Source: Oryzomicrobium sp. (GTDB lineage Bacteria; Pseudomonadota; Gammaproteobacteria; Burkholderiales; Rhodocyclaceae). Taken from it: a stretch of 64,000 nt of DNA. Positions 27,812-35,797 of this stretch are shown here, one piece after another. Position numbers and translations under genes: made by a program. The notes below the pieces were generated by a model, which did not search any database, was not told the DNA's origin, and saw nothing but the letters and a program-made list of their open reading frames with translations. Location: contig NZ_JAJTBG010000004.1 in NCBI RefSeq assembly GCF_021287045.1, positions 124,001 through 188,000 on the forward strand, in the 5' to 3' direction. Each line of letters opens with the position of its first letter. Position 1 is the first letter of the stretch.

Positions 27812-28047
27812 CTTTTATCAGCGCCCCTCATGCCTGGACATTCCTGGGGGAGCGGCGGGTCGCCCGGCTGGGCGCGTCGGGCCAGTTCTTCGAGGATGCG
27901 GGAGCGCACCAAGCGGCGGAACGCCGCCTTGCAGGCCGGGCCGCAGGTGAGCTGGCGGCCGTAGCTGAGGCGGTGGAGTATTTCCGGCACGTCGTGGGCC
28001 GTGCCGCATACCGGGCAGCGATGCCGGACGGTGGCGGGATGAATCAC
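27808..28047 (-). CDS. Small zinc-ribbon-like protein of unknown function
   Basis: A 79-residue protein starting at GTG 28047. It contains HRCPVCGTAHD and QLTCGPACKAAFRRLV, giving CxxC...CxxxC, a plausible single zinc site. The rest is basic and helix-forming (RLVRSRILEELARRAQ). It starts 4 bp after the stop of the 104-residue gene upstream, so the two are probably translated together. I do not recognise the family. Coding status is supported by the ordered Cys pattern and tight packing. Confidence 0.55.
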   Translation of the reverse strand: MIHPATVRHRCPVCGTAHDVPEILHRLSYGRQLTCGPACKAAFRRLVRSRILEELARRAQPGDPPLPQECPGMRGADKS

Positions 28048-28051
28048 GGCG

Positions 28052-28366
28052 TTACGGTGCCCGGGAGGCGAAACGGGCGAGGTCGGCGGGCTGGGAGGCG
28101 ACGGCCGGGGAAACCAGGATCACTTCCCGGCGTGGCACGTCGGCCAGGCCCACGGCCAGGGTGACGGCGGCGGCGCCGGCAGCGGCCACCGCCAGTCGCA
28201 GAGGGGCTTCCCAGCGCTTGAGAGCCTGGGCGAGGGCGGCATGGCCCTGGGAGTCGGAGGCGAAGGTCTGGAAAACGATCTCTTCGCCCTGTCGTTTGGG
28301 AATGCGGGTGGCGACCCGCAGCAGCCCCTTTTCCAGGGCGATGCCGACGCAGATGGCGCGCTTCAT
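28052..28366 (-). CDS. Small protein resembling a catalytically dead IS110 transposase N-terminus
   Basis: A 104-residue intact frame. Its layout resembles the first 100 residues of DEDD transposases of IS110: CVGIALEKGLLRVAT parallels the GIDVSK-type strand, DSQGHAALAQALKRW parallels the usual NDxxGHAALLxxL helix, and EVILVSPAVASQPADLARFAS parallels the VNPxxVRxFARA segment. The first catalytic Asp (GID) is Ala and the EATG Glu is replaced by AAAG, so it cannot be an active nuclease. The rest of a transposase is absent. It may be a domesticated fragment or an unrelated RNase-H-like fold. It is paired with the zinc-ribbon gene. Confidence 0.6.
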   Translation of the reverse strand: MKRAICVGIALEKGLLRVATRIPKRQGEEIVFQTFASDSQGHAALAQALKRWEAPLRLAVAAAGAAAVTLAVGLADVPRREVILVSPAVASQPADLARFASRAP

Positions 28367-28458
28367 GAGGCTTCCTCGTAACCCGGATCGCTGATCCGTA
28401 TGGCTTCAGAGTAGGCCCTGCCGCGCAAGACGTCCGTCAAGAAGCGGGCCGGGACGGT

Positions 28459-28490
28459 AAAAAAGCCGTCAAGGCCCGCCCCGGACCGGC
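28459..28490 (-). terminator. Possible terminator after the transglutaminase-like gene
   Basis: A short GC-rich stem region immediately past the stop at 28493 ends in GGCTTTTTTACC on the minus strand. The six-T run is good but the stem pairing is imperfect. Confidence 0.4.
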
Positions 28491-28492
28491 TA

Positions 28493-29758
28493 TCAGCTAT
28501 CCACGCCCCGGGATTCCTGCTGCCAGACGACCGCATCCGCCGGCAGCAGGACGGCCTCGGGGCCGTCGCCCAGGGCGACCTGGGGCGCGATCACCCAGCC
28601 CAGGGGCCGGTCCGGTCCGCCGGGCAGGCGCACGTCGCCGCCGGTGTGGTAGGCGATCCAGTTCATTTCCCAGAAGCCGAACAAGCGGCGCTTCAGGGCG
28701 ACGGTCTTGGCGTCATCGCTGCGCAGGTTGTCCTGGATCATGGCACGACGCGCATCCGCCGGGTCCACCGGCACCCAGCCGTAGGCGGCCACGTAGAACT
28801 CGGCCCGGCAGTGCTGGGCCGTGGCCACGTTGCCGGTGGCGCCCAGGCTGGGGAATTGGCGCGATTCGCCGATGCGCTGGCCATAGACCACCCGGGCGGG
28901 GATGCCCGAGGCGCGGCACAGGCCGACGAACAGGGCGCTGGCGTTCCAGCCCAGGGCGTCGTCGCACAGGGTGATCTGGCCGCCGGGGCCGACCAGGGCC
29001 TGGAGGTCGCCGCTGGCGCACTGGTTGGCGGCGCTGGACTTGAGGGGCTGGTCGATGATCCAGTCGTAAAAGGCCCGGGCCTGGGGCATGGGTTCGCGGA
29101 TGCGGCCGGTGATGCGTTCGGCGGCGTCGGCGATGGCACCGTCCAGGGGCAGTTTGCTGCTGCCCTGGAGAAAGCGCTGCAGGGTTTCCTCGTCCTCGTT
29201 GCGGTTGCCGCGCCGGGTGATGTCGAAGAGGCGCTGGCGGGTGGCCACCCGGGTGGTGATTTCCAGTTCCGGCGTGGTGCCGTCCTTCCAGTCGGCCACC
29301 AGGAAGGTGAGGTCGCTGCCCGGGTCACGCTTCAAGCCGATGCGCTCGAAGTTGCCCTTCCAGGTCACGTCCATGTCCCGCTGCCAGTCGGATTCCCGGG
29401 GGAGGGGAATCCAGGCGCGGCTGCGGCCGCGGCCGGGCAGCTTGGCCTGGAGCTTGCCGGTGATCTGGTATTCGCGCCACTCGAACTGGGGCGGCGGGGT
29501 AAGGGAGGCGGCCGCCATGGGGCGGCTCTGGCGGAAACCGCTGCCACCGCCGGTATCGCGCAGGCCGGCGGTGGTGCCGCGATGATGGAGCGCGGGTTTG
29601 CCGTGGCCTTTGGCGACGGGTTTGGCGGCAGTCTTGGCAGTGCCCTTGGCGGGTGTCTTGGCCGTTGCACCTTTTTTCTGGACCGGCTTGGCCAGGGCGG
29701 GGGCGGCGGAAAAGAGGGAGAGGAACGCCGAAGCGGCGAGGAAGGCGCGTCGTTTCAT
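28493..29758 (-). CDS. Exported transglutaminase-like domain protein
   Basis: A 421-residue protein with a signal peptide (MKRRAFLAASAFLSLFSAAPALA), then a Lys/Ala/Thr-rich linker (about 24-70) resembling histone-H1-like tails. A transglutaminase core follows. CRASGIPARVVYGQRIGES is the conserved substrate-side strand, and AQHCRAEFYVAAYGWVPVDPADAR holds the expected His and Asp. At the place where the catalytic Cys normally precedes the helix leading to GIPAR, the sequence reads DDALGWNASALFVGL without Cys, although TLCDD lies just before. The family includes proteases and inactive scaffolds. It is a single gene between the small-protein pair and phoH. Confidence 0.75.
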   Translation of the reverse strand: MKRRAFLAASAFLSLFSAAPALAKPVQKKGATAKTPAKGTAKTAAKPVAKGHGKPALHHRGTTAGLRDTGGGSGFRQSRPMAAASLTPPPQFEWREYQITGKLQAKLPGRGRSRAWIPLPRESDWQRDMDVTWKGNFERIGLKRDPGSDLTFLVADWKDGTTPELEITTRVATRQRLFDITRRGNRNEDEETLQRFLQGSSKLPLDGAIADAAERITGRIREPMPQARAFYDWIIDQPLKSSAANQCASGDLQALVGPGGQITLCDDALGWNASALFVGLCRASGIPARVVYGQRIGESRQFPSLGATGNVATAQHCRAEFYVAAYGWVPVDPADARRAMIQDNLRSDDAKTVALKRRLFGFWEMNWIAYHTGGDVRLPGGPDRPLGWVIAPQVALGDGPEAVLLPADAVVWQQESRGVDS

Positions 29759-29782
29759 AAACAGCTCTGTCCGTTACGCGTG

Positions 29783-29821
29783 AAAAGACACGACCGCCGG
29801 GAGCGGTGCTCGGGGCGGTCG
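29783..29821 (-). terminator. Terminator after the PhoH-PIN gene
   Basis: An 8-bp perfect stem (CGACCGCC / GGCGGTCG) with a GC-rich loop is followed on the minus strand by TGTCTTTTC. It lies 25 bases past the stop at 29846. Confidence 0.6.
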
Positions 29822-29845
29822 CGGGAGGTTCATATGGTCAGCAAA

Positions 29846-31312
29846 TCATAGCACCTCGGCGGCGTGATCGGCCAGGCGGGAGCGCTCGCCCCGCGCCAGG
29901 GTGACGTGGCCGGAGTGGGGCCAGCCCTTGAAGCGATCCACCACGTAGGTGAGGCCCGACGAGCCCTCGGTCAGGTAAGGGGTGTCGATCTGGGCGATGT
30001 TGCCCAGGCAGACCACCTTGGTGCCCGGGCCGGCCCGGGTAATCAGGGTCTTCATCTGCTTGGGCGTGAGGTTCTGGGCCTCGTCGATGATCAGGTACTT
30101 GCTGAGGAAGGTGCGGCCGCGCATGAAGTTGAGGGATTTCACCTTGATGCGGCTGCGGATCAGGTCCTGGGTGGCGGCCCGGCCCCAGTCGCCGGAGCCG
30201 GCCTCGTCGTCGGTCTTGTTGAGGACCTCCAGGTTGTCCTCCAGGGCACCCATCCAGGGGGCCATCTTTTCTTCCTCGGTGCCGGGCAGGAAGCCGATGT
30301 CCTCGCCCACCGGCACGGTCACCCGGGTCATGATGATCTCGGCGTAGAGCTTGCTCTCCAGCACCTGGGTCAGGCCCGCCGCCAGGGTCAGCAAGGTCTT
30401 GCCGGTGCCGGCCTGGCCGAGCAGGGTGACGAAGTCGATCTCCGGGTTCATCAGCAGGTTGAGGGCGAAGTTCTGCTCCCGGTTACGGGCGGTGATGCCC
30501 CACACGGCGTTCTTCGGGTGGGAATAGTCGGTGAGGGTCTCCAGCACCGCGGTCTTGCCGGCCACTTCCTTGACCCAGGCGGCCAGCGGATTGCCCTGGC
30601 CTTCCTGCCAGACGAACTCGTTGACCATGAACTGGGGGCACATGGGGCCGCTCAGGCGGTAGCGGGTCTTGCCGTTTTCCTTCCAGGACTCCATGCCCTG
30701 GCCGTGCTTGTCCCAGAAGTTGGCGGGCAGTTCCTGGGTGCCGGCGTAGAGGATGTCCGTGTCCTCCAGCACCTTGTCGTTGAAGTAGTCTTCGGCGGCC
30801 AGGCCCAGGGCGCGGGCCTTGATGCGCATGTTGATGTCCTTGGACACCAGGATCACCTGGCGCTTCGGATGCTTGCGCTGCAGGTGCACCAGCACCGACA
30901 GGATGTGGTTGTCGGCCTTGCCGGTGGGCAGCGCCGTGGGCAGTTCGCCGGAGATGGCCTCGGTCTGCAGGAACAGTCGCCCGGTGGCCAGCTTGCTGGA
31001 GGGGCCGGTGAGGTCCACCCCTACGTCGATGTCCTCGCTGCTGGAAACCAGCTCGTCCAGGGTGCGCGACACCTGGCGGACGTTGCGCGAGATTTCCGAC
31101 ATGCCCTTCTTGTGGTTGTCCAGCTCCTCCAGGGTCATGATCGGGAGGTAGATGTCGTGCTCCTCGAAGCGGAACAGACTGGTGGGATCGTGCATCAGCA
31201 CGTTGGTGTCGAGGACGAACAGCTTGGAGGGGGAGGCGGCAGCCGTTTTCTTGGCGGACTTGGCGGCGGCTTTCGGTACGGCTTTGGCTTGCGCGGCGGA
31301 TTGGCGGGCCAT
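29846..31312 (-). CDS. PhoH-like ATPase with N-terminal PIN domain
   Basis: A 488-residue PIN-PhoH fusion (PhoH2 type). After a Lys/Ala-rich tail (1-29), the PIN domain starts VLDTNVLMHDPTSLF and includes ILVSKDINMRIKARALG with the acidic nuclease residues. The PhoH domain (about 250-480) has Walker A LGQAGTGKTLL and Walker B YLIIDEAQNLTPKQM. Known relatives unwind and cleave RNA. There is no adjacent antitoxin-like gene, so a toxin role is not supported. A 97-bp spacer separates it from the Bcp gene. Confidence 0.92.
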   Translation of the reverse strand: MARQSAAQAKAVPKAAAKSAKKTAAASPSKLFVLDTNVLMHDPTSLFRFEEHDIYLPIMTLEELDNHKKGMSEISRNVRQVSRTLDELVSSSEDIDVGVDLTGPSSKLATGRLFLQTEAISGELPTALPTGKADNHILSVLVHLQRKHPKRQVILVSKDINMRIKARALGLAAEDYFNDKVLEDTDILYAGTQELPANFWDKHGQGMESWKENGKTRYRLSGPMCPQFMVNEFVWQEGQGNPLAAWVKEVAGKTAVLETLTDYSHPKNAVWGITARNREQNFALNLLMNPEIDFVTLLGQAGTGKTLLTLAAGLTQVLESKLYAEIIMTRVTVPVGEDIGFLPGTEEEKMAPWMGALEDNLEVLNKTDDEAGSGDWGRAATQDLIRSRIKVKSLNFMRGRTFLSKYLIIDEAQNLTPKQMKTLITRAGPGTKVVCLGNIAQIDTPYLTEGSSGLTYVVDRFKGWPHSGHVTLARGERSRLADHAAEVL

Positions 31313-31409
31313 GGAGTTTCCTTGCGTTCGTTGATGACGATACTGGGGACAACAGGCGCTGCGACAACGGGGGCTGCGGTACTGCGAGGTGAAAGAGGGG
31401 GCGGTGCGG

Positions 31410-31880
31410 CTACAGGGCGCGCAGGGCGGCCAGCACGGCTTCGGCGTGGCCCGGGACCTTCACGCCGCGCCATTCCTGGGCGAGCTTGCCGGCGCGATCG
31501 AAGAGGAAGGTGCTGCGCTCGATGCCGCGCACCTGCTTGCCGTACATGTTCTTCATCTTGATCACGCCGAAGGCATTGCAGACGGTTTCGTCGGCGTCCG
31601 AGAGCAGTTCGAAGGGCAATTCCAGCTTGGCCTTGAAGTTGGCGTGGGACTTCAGGCTGTCCCGGGAAATGCCGACGATCACCGCGCCGGCGGTGGCGAA
31701 CTGGGGATGGAGGTCGCGGAACTGGGCGGCCTCGGTGGTGCAGCCTGGGGTGCTGTCCTTAGGATAGAAATAGACCACGACGGCCTGGCCGGCACGGGTG
31801 GCCTCCGCCAGGGTGAAGTCGCCGCCGGTGCCGGGTAGGGTGAAATCGCTGGGAACGGTGGCGGGGATGCTGCTGCTCAT
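31410..31880 (-). CDS. bcp: Thioredoxin-dependent peroxiredoxin, Bcp/PrxQ type
   Basis: A 156-residue peroxiredoxin that reduces hydroperoxides in the cytoplasm. The peroxidatic motif is FYPKDSTPGCTTEA (Cys47). The E. coli-type resolving Cys five residues later is Ala here; Cys101 (ETVCNAFGV) is the only other visible Cys in the mid-region. YGKQVRGIERSTFLFDRAGKL is typical of the family. ATG 31880 follows CAGGAG at good spacing. Confidence 0.92.
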   Translation of the reverse strand: MSSSIPATVPSDFTLPGTGGDFTLAEATRAGQAVVVYFYPKDSTPGCTTEAAQFRDLHPQFATAGAVIVGISRDSLKSHANFKAKLELPFELLSDADETVCNAFGVIKMKNMYGKQVRGIERSTFLFDRAGKLAQEWRGVKVPGHAEAVLAALRAL

Positions 31881-32034
31881 CGGGGTCTCCTGAAAGGGCG
31901 GAAGTGGTTTCCGCCGGCGGCTTCATTCTCAGGAAACTGAGGCGTTACGGCAAGTGCTGCGGTGCGGCGGGCGCCGCCCCGGCCTGCCCGGAGGTCCGCC
32001 ACTGGCGCGGCTTTCCGGGCAGGGTCCGGCGGCT

Positions 32035-33507
32035 TCAGGCCGCCTGGGGCCGGGCCATGGCGCCGTCCAGCTCGCCCATCAGGTGGTCGAGCCGGGAGGT
32101 GGCGGCGGCGATGCCCTGGGTCTCCCGGGATAGGAGGCCGGTGGAATGGCCGAAGGTGGCGATCTCGCTGGAAAAATCGCCGAACCGTTCCTGCTGGGCC
32201 TGGGCTCCGGCGGAAATGTCGCCGAGCAGGCCGGCGATCACCCGGGCCTCCCGGATCACCGCGGCGAGGCGTTCCTGGGCGGCCAGGGCGTTGTCGCGGC
32301 CGCCGCCCATCTGCTCGCCGCCATGGCGTACCGCGGCCAGGGCTTCCTGGGTGGCGCCGAGGATCTCGGCGATGCGCCGCTCGATGTCGCCGGTGGCGTG
32401 CTGGGTCCGCTCGGCCAGCTTGCGCACCTCGTCGGCCACCACGGCGAAGCCCCGGCCGGTGTCGCCGGCCCGGGCCGCCTCGATGGCGGCGTTGAGCGCC
32501 AGCAGGTTGGTCTGGTCGGCTACGTCGCGGATGATCTGGACGATGGCACCGATCTCGTTGTTGCGCGCCCCCAGCTCCTCGATGCGCGCCACGGCCTGGC
32601 CGATGGCGCCGTGGGCCTGCTCCAGGCGGGTCACTGCTGCGTCCATCACCTCGCCGCCGGCCGTGGCCTGGCTGCCGGCGGCTTCGGCCAGGCGACTGGC
32701 TTCGGTGGAACGGCGGGCGTTCTCGGCGGCGGCGGCGATGATGGCGTCGGCGGTGCCAGCCATGCTTTCCGCCCGCTGCCGCTGTTCGTCCATGGTATCG
32801 GCGATGCGCCCGGTGGCCCCGGCGATGCCCGCGCTTTCCCGGGAGGCGGCACCCACCGAATTGGTGATCTGGGTCAGCAGTACCTCCAGGTGGCGGGAGG
32901 CTTCTTCGGCGTGCCGGCGGGCGTCCTCCAGGTTGGCGAAGGAATGCTGGCGGGCCCGCTCGAAGGCCAGGGCAAGGGTGAACACCACCACCAGCAGGCC
33001 GATCAGGGATTTGCCCTGGAGCGCCGGCAGCAGGTCGTGGGGCAGGGGCGAGGGCGGCAGCAGACCCTTGCCCTCGATGGTCATCAGCAGCGCCACTGCG
33101 GCCAGGGTCAGGCCGCTCCACAGGTAGCCGGCGCCCCGCCCGGCGATGAACACGGCGGCCAGGGGGATGGTGGCGAACCAGACCACGCTGGTGGAGAACA
33201 ACCCACCATTGACCGCCACCATCCACGCGACCATGCCGAACATGGACGCGGTGACGAACTGGGCGGCCAGGCGCACGCTGCCGGTGCCCTTGAGCAGGAA
33301 GGGGCCGAGCAGGAGGCCGAGACTGCCGACGAGGATGCCGTTGGCCATGGGGTAGTGGCCGTGCTTGTAGTAGGACAGGGCGAAGAGGGGCGCCACCAGG
33401 GCGGCGATCAGCCCCACGCTGACCACGGTGCGGGCGCGCACCGAGGCTTCGGGCGACGTGCGCACCGCTTCGGGAAGGAACCAGGCAACGACCTGGGCGA
33501 GAGCCAT
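32035..33507 (-). CDS. Membrane methyl-accepting chemotaxis protein
   Basis: A 490-residue receptor. The N-terminal 175 residues hold about six hydrophobic segments (for example [20 protein letters not shown]), with no large periplasmic domain and no recognisable HAMP. The cytoplasmic coiled-coil signalling region contains the hairpin tip [20 protein letters not shown] and [18 protein letters not shown]. It probably senses membrane state or a small ligand within the membrane. ATG 33507 is chosen because GAGG lies 8 nt upstream; a TTG at 33549 would overlap a palindromic operator-like site. No che genes are adjacent. Confidence 0.9.
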   Translation of the reverse strand: MALAQVVAWFLPEAVRTSPEASVRARTVVSVGLIAALVAPLFALSYYKHGHYPMANGILVGSLGLLLGPFLLKGTGSVRLAAQFVTASMFGMVAWMVAVNGGLFSTSVVWFATIPLAAVFIAGRGAGYLWSGLTLAAVALLMTIEGKGLLPPSPLPHDLLPALQGKSLIGLLVVVFTLALAFERARQHSFANLEDARRHAEEASRHLEVLLTQITNSVGAASRESAGIAGATGRIADTMDEQRQRAESMAGTADAIIAAAAENARRSTEASRLAEAAGSQATAGGEVMDAAVTRLEQAHGAIGQAVARIEELGARNNEIGAIVQIIRDVADQTNLLALNAAIEAARAGDTGRGFAVVADEVRKLAERTQHATGDIERRIAEILGATQEALAAVRHGGEQMGGGRDNALAAQERLAAVIREARVIAGLLGDISAGAQAQQERFGDFSSEIATFGHSTGLLSRETQGIAAATSRLDHLMGELDGAMARPQAA

Positions 33508-33545
33508 GACGAAAACCTCGGTGATGGAAAGTTTCGGAATGTAGA

Positions 33546-33561
33546 TCAAACGATCGTTTGA
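33546..33561. promoter_or_regulatory. 16-bp perfect palindrome upstream of the chemoreceptor
   Basis: TCAAACGATCGTTTGA is a perfect palindrome 39-54 bases upstream of the receptor start. It fits the CAAAC-N4-GTTTG pattern reported for TetR-family regulators such as PsrA. It is a likely operator, and the regulator is not encoded in this window region. Confidence 0.55.
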
Positions 33562-33658
33562 ATCAATTGCCGAGGTCTGGGAAAAAAGTTCCCGATGGCG
33601 AGAAAAAGATGGGCAGGCGAAAGGAAGGGACGCTGCCGCCGATGGCGGGTGATGGAAA

Positions 33659-33690
33659 CGAAAAGGCCGGAGCGCATGGGCTCCGGCCTT
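33659..33690 (-). terminator. Terminator at the end of the arn operon
   Basis: A 10-bp perfect stem (AAGGCCGGAG / CTCCGGCCTT) with an 8-nt loop is followed on the minus strand by TTCGTTTCC. It lies about 40 bases past the arnD stop. Confidence 0.75.
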
Positions 33691-33731
33691 GGGCGGGAAA
33701 GGCGGCTAATCCGCCCGGGAGGTCGTAGGGT

Positions 33732-34634
33732 TCAGCAGGTGGCGCCCTGGACCATGAGCTGGCCCGAACGGCCTGGAATCTCGCCCCAGCCGATCTCGTG
33801 GCGGGGCAGGGCGGCCGGGTCCAGGGACTCGAACAGGGTGCGGGTGGCGACGAGCTGGTAGCCCTGGGCCTTCCACCCGGCCAGCAGGCGGTCGAATACC
33901 GGAGCCAGCTTGCCCCCTTCCAGCTCGGCGTGAAGGGTGTAGACCTGATCCCGGTCGGCGGCCTGGGTCAGGCCGAGCAGGTGGTCGGCCACGGTGGCCT
34001 CGGTGATGCCGTCGGCGCCGATCAGTTCGTCCAGGGTGGGCAGGGTGGTGGGCAACTGGGGCACGGCCAGTTCACGGCCCTGCCAGACTGGGCGGAAGGG
34101 ATGGCTGCCGCGGCCGTCGGAGGCGTAGTCCATGCCGGTTTCCCCTTCCAGGGCCAGGGCGGTGCCGTTCATCTGCCAGCCGGCGGCGCCGTGGGTGCGG
34201 GGGGGCGTGCCGAACACCTCGGCGAAACGTTGCACCGCTTTGCCGAATTCGGCTCGGGTCCAGGCCTCGGAGGCCTTGCCGACGCCATCCTGCCATTTCA
34301 CGTGGTCCCAGCAGTGGATGCCCACCTCGAAGCCCGCATCGCGCACGGCGCGCATCACGTCGGCGCTCTTGCGGCCGATATCCGGCCCGGGCAGAAGGGT
34401 GCCGTAGAGCAGGGTCTTGATACCGTAGTGGGAGACCACCGAGGTGCGCTGCACCTTCTTGGCGAAGCCCGGGCGCAGGGCGCGCTTGACGGCGCGGCCG
34501 GTGTGGTCCGGGCCGAGGGAGAAGAGAAAGGTGGCGCCGGCCTGGTGGCGGCGCAGCAGTTCGACCAGGGCGGGCACGCCTTCCCGGGTGCCGCGGAAGG
34601 TGTCCACGTCGATCTTGAGGGCGAGGTAGGGCAT
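33732..34634 (-). CDS. arnD: 4-deoxy-4-formamido-L-arabinose-phosphoundecaprenol deformylase
   Basis: A 300-residue polysaccharide-deacetylase-fold enzyme that removes the formyl group from undecaprenyl-phosphate-L-Ara4FN. It begins LALKIDVDTFRGTREGVPAL with the metal-binding Asp, then FLFSLGPDHTGRA and VGIHCWDHVKWQDGV, whose His residues complete the site. RTHGAAGWQMN is conserved in ArnD. It is the last arn gene, 87 bp from the decarboxylase gene with a strong stem-loop between them. It acts at the inner membrane. Confidence 0.94.
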   Translation of the reverse strand: MPYLALKIDVDTFRGTREGVPALVELLRRHQAGATFLFSLGPDHTGRAVKRALRPGFAKKVQRTSVVSHYGIKTLLYGTLLPGPDIGRKSADVMRAVRDAGFEVGIHCWDHVKWQDGVGKASEAWTRAEFGKAVQRFAEVFGTPPRTHGAAGWQMNGTALALEGETGMDYASDGRGSHPFRPVWQGRELAVPQLPTTLPTLDELIGADGITEATVADHLLGLTQAADRDQVYTLHAELEGGKLAPVFDRLLAGWKAQGYQLVATRTLFESLDPAALPRHEIGWGEIPGRSGQLMVQGATC

Positions 34635-34660
34635 GGCGATGGGGGATGTGAAGGGGGCGA

Positions 34661-34706
34661 CACAAAACGAACGCGCCGCCGCGGAAGATCCGGACGGCGG
34701 CGCGTT
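34661..34706 (-). terminator. Stem-loop between the decarboxylase gene and arnD (attenuator-like)
   Basis: A 12-bp perfect stem (AACGCGCCGCCG / CGGCGGCGCGTT) with a 13-nt loop is followed on the minus strand by CGTTTTGTG. It lies inside the operon, so it probably reduces rather than abolishes arnD transcription, or stabilises upstream mRNA. Confidence 0.55.
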
Positions 34707-34721
34707 GCGGAGCGGGTGGGT

Positions 34722-35765
34722 TTAGTCCACCAGCTTGCGGGCTTCCGCCACCTGGCCACGGTAGGCGTCGAAGATGTTCTTGAGGGCATCCTCGAAGGTC
34801 ACTTCCGGCGCCCAGCCCAGTTCGGACATGGTGTTGGCGATCTTGGGCACCCGGTGCTGGGTGTCCTGGTAACCCTTGCCGTAGTACTCGCCGGAGGTGG
34901 TTTCGACCATCTTCACCTGGCCGGCGGTCTCGGCGTACTCGGGGTACTTCTTGGCCAGGTCGAGCATCAGGGTGGCCAGTTCGCGTACTGAGTAGTTGTT
35001 CTTCGGGTTGCCGATGTTGTAGATCTTGCCGGAGGCCACGCCGTCCTTGTTCTCGATGATTTTCATCAGGGCGGCGATGCCGTCGGAGACGTAGGTGAAG
35101 GAGCGCTTCTGGCTGCCGCCGTCCACCAGCTTGATGTTCTCGCCGCGCACGATGTGGCCGAGGAACTGGGTGATGACGCGGGAAGAGCCTTCCTTCGGGG
35201 TGTGGATGGAATCCAGGCCCGGGCCGATCCAGTTGAAGGGGCGGAACAGGGTGTAGTCCAGGCCCTCTTGCTGGCCGTAGGCGTGGATTACCCGGTCCAT
35301 CATCTGCTTGGCGCAGGAGTAGATCCAGCGTGGCTTGTTGATCGGGCCGAGGATGAATTCGGAGTTCTCGGGGTCGAACTCGGCGTCCTTGCACATGCCG
35401 TACACCTCGGAGGTGGACGGGAAGATGACGCGCTTGTTGTGCTTCACGGCCTGGCGAATGATCGGCAGGTTGGCCTCGAAGTCCAGCTCGAAGACGCGCA
35501 GGGGTTCCTTGACGTAGGTGGCCGGGGTGGCGATGGCCACCAGGGGCAGGATCACGTCGCACTTCTTGACGTGGTACTCGATCCACTCCTTGTTGATGGT
35601 GATGTCACCCTCGAAGAAGTTGAAGCGCGGGTGGTCGAGCAGGCTGGCAACCCGGTCGTTGGCCATGTCCATGCCGTACACCTCCCAGTCGGTGGTGTCG
35701 ATGATGCGCTGGGACAGGTGGTGGCCGATGAAGCCGTTCACGCCGAGGATCAGGATTTTTTTCAT
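34722..35765 (-). CDS. UDP-glucuronic acid C4 oxidative decarboxylase (ArnA C-terminal activity as a separate protein)
   Basis: A 347-residue SDR enzyme equivalent to the C-terminal domain of E. coli ArnA. It makes UDP-4-keto-pentose from UDP-glucuronate with NAD+. The nucleotide loop is ILGVNGFIGHHL. Decarboxylase-specific residues are kept: PSTSEVYGMC (Ser and catalytic Glu), YSCAKQMMDRV (Tyr/Lys) and TQHRVPKIANT (the key Arg). DGGSQKRSFTYVSDG is typical of the family. In enterics this domain is fused to the formyltransferase; here the formyltransferase is a separate gene 32 bp upstream. Confidence 0.93.
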   Translation of the reverse strand: MKKILILGVNGFIGHHLSQRIIDTTDWEVYGMDMANDRVASLLDHPRFNFFEGDITINKEWIEYHVKKCDVILPLVAIATPATYVKEPLRVFELDFEANLPIIRQAVKHNKRVIFPSTSEVYGMCKDAEFDPENSEFILGPINKPRWIYSCAKQMMDRVIHAYGQQEGLDYTLFRPFNWIGPGLDSIHTPKEGSSRVITQFLGHIVRGENIKLVDGGSQKRSFTYVSDGIAALMKIIENKDGVASGKIYNIGNPKNNYSVRELATLMLDLAKKYPEYAETAGQVKMVETTSGEYYGKGYQDTQHRVPKIANTMSELGWAPEVTFEDALKNIFDAYRGQVAEARKLVD

Positions 35766-35797
35766 GGTGTTGTCAGGAAACAGGAAATCGGTGGAAA

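Noticed and set aside
29846..31312. PIN-PhoH protein as part of a toxin-antitoxin pair
   Set aside because: No small antitoxin-like gene precedes it; the upstream gene is Bcp.
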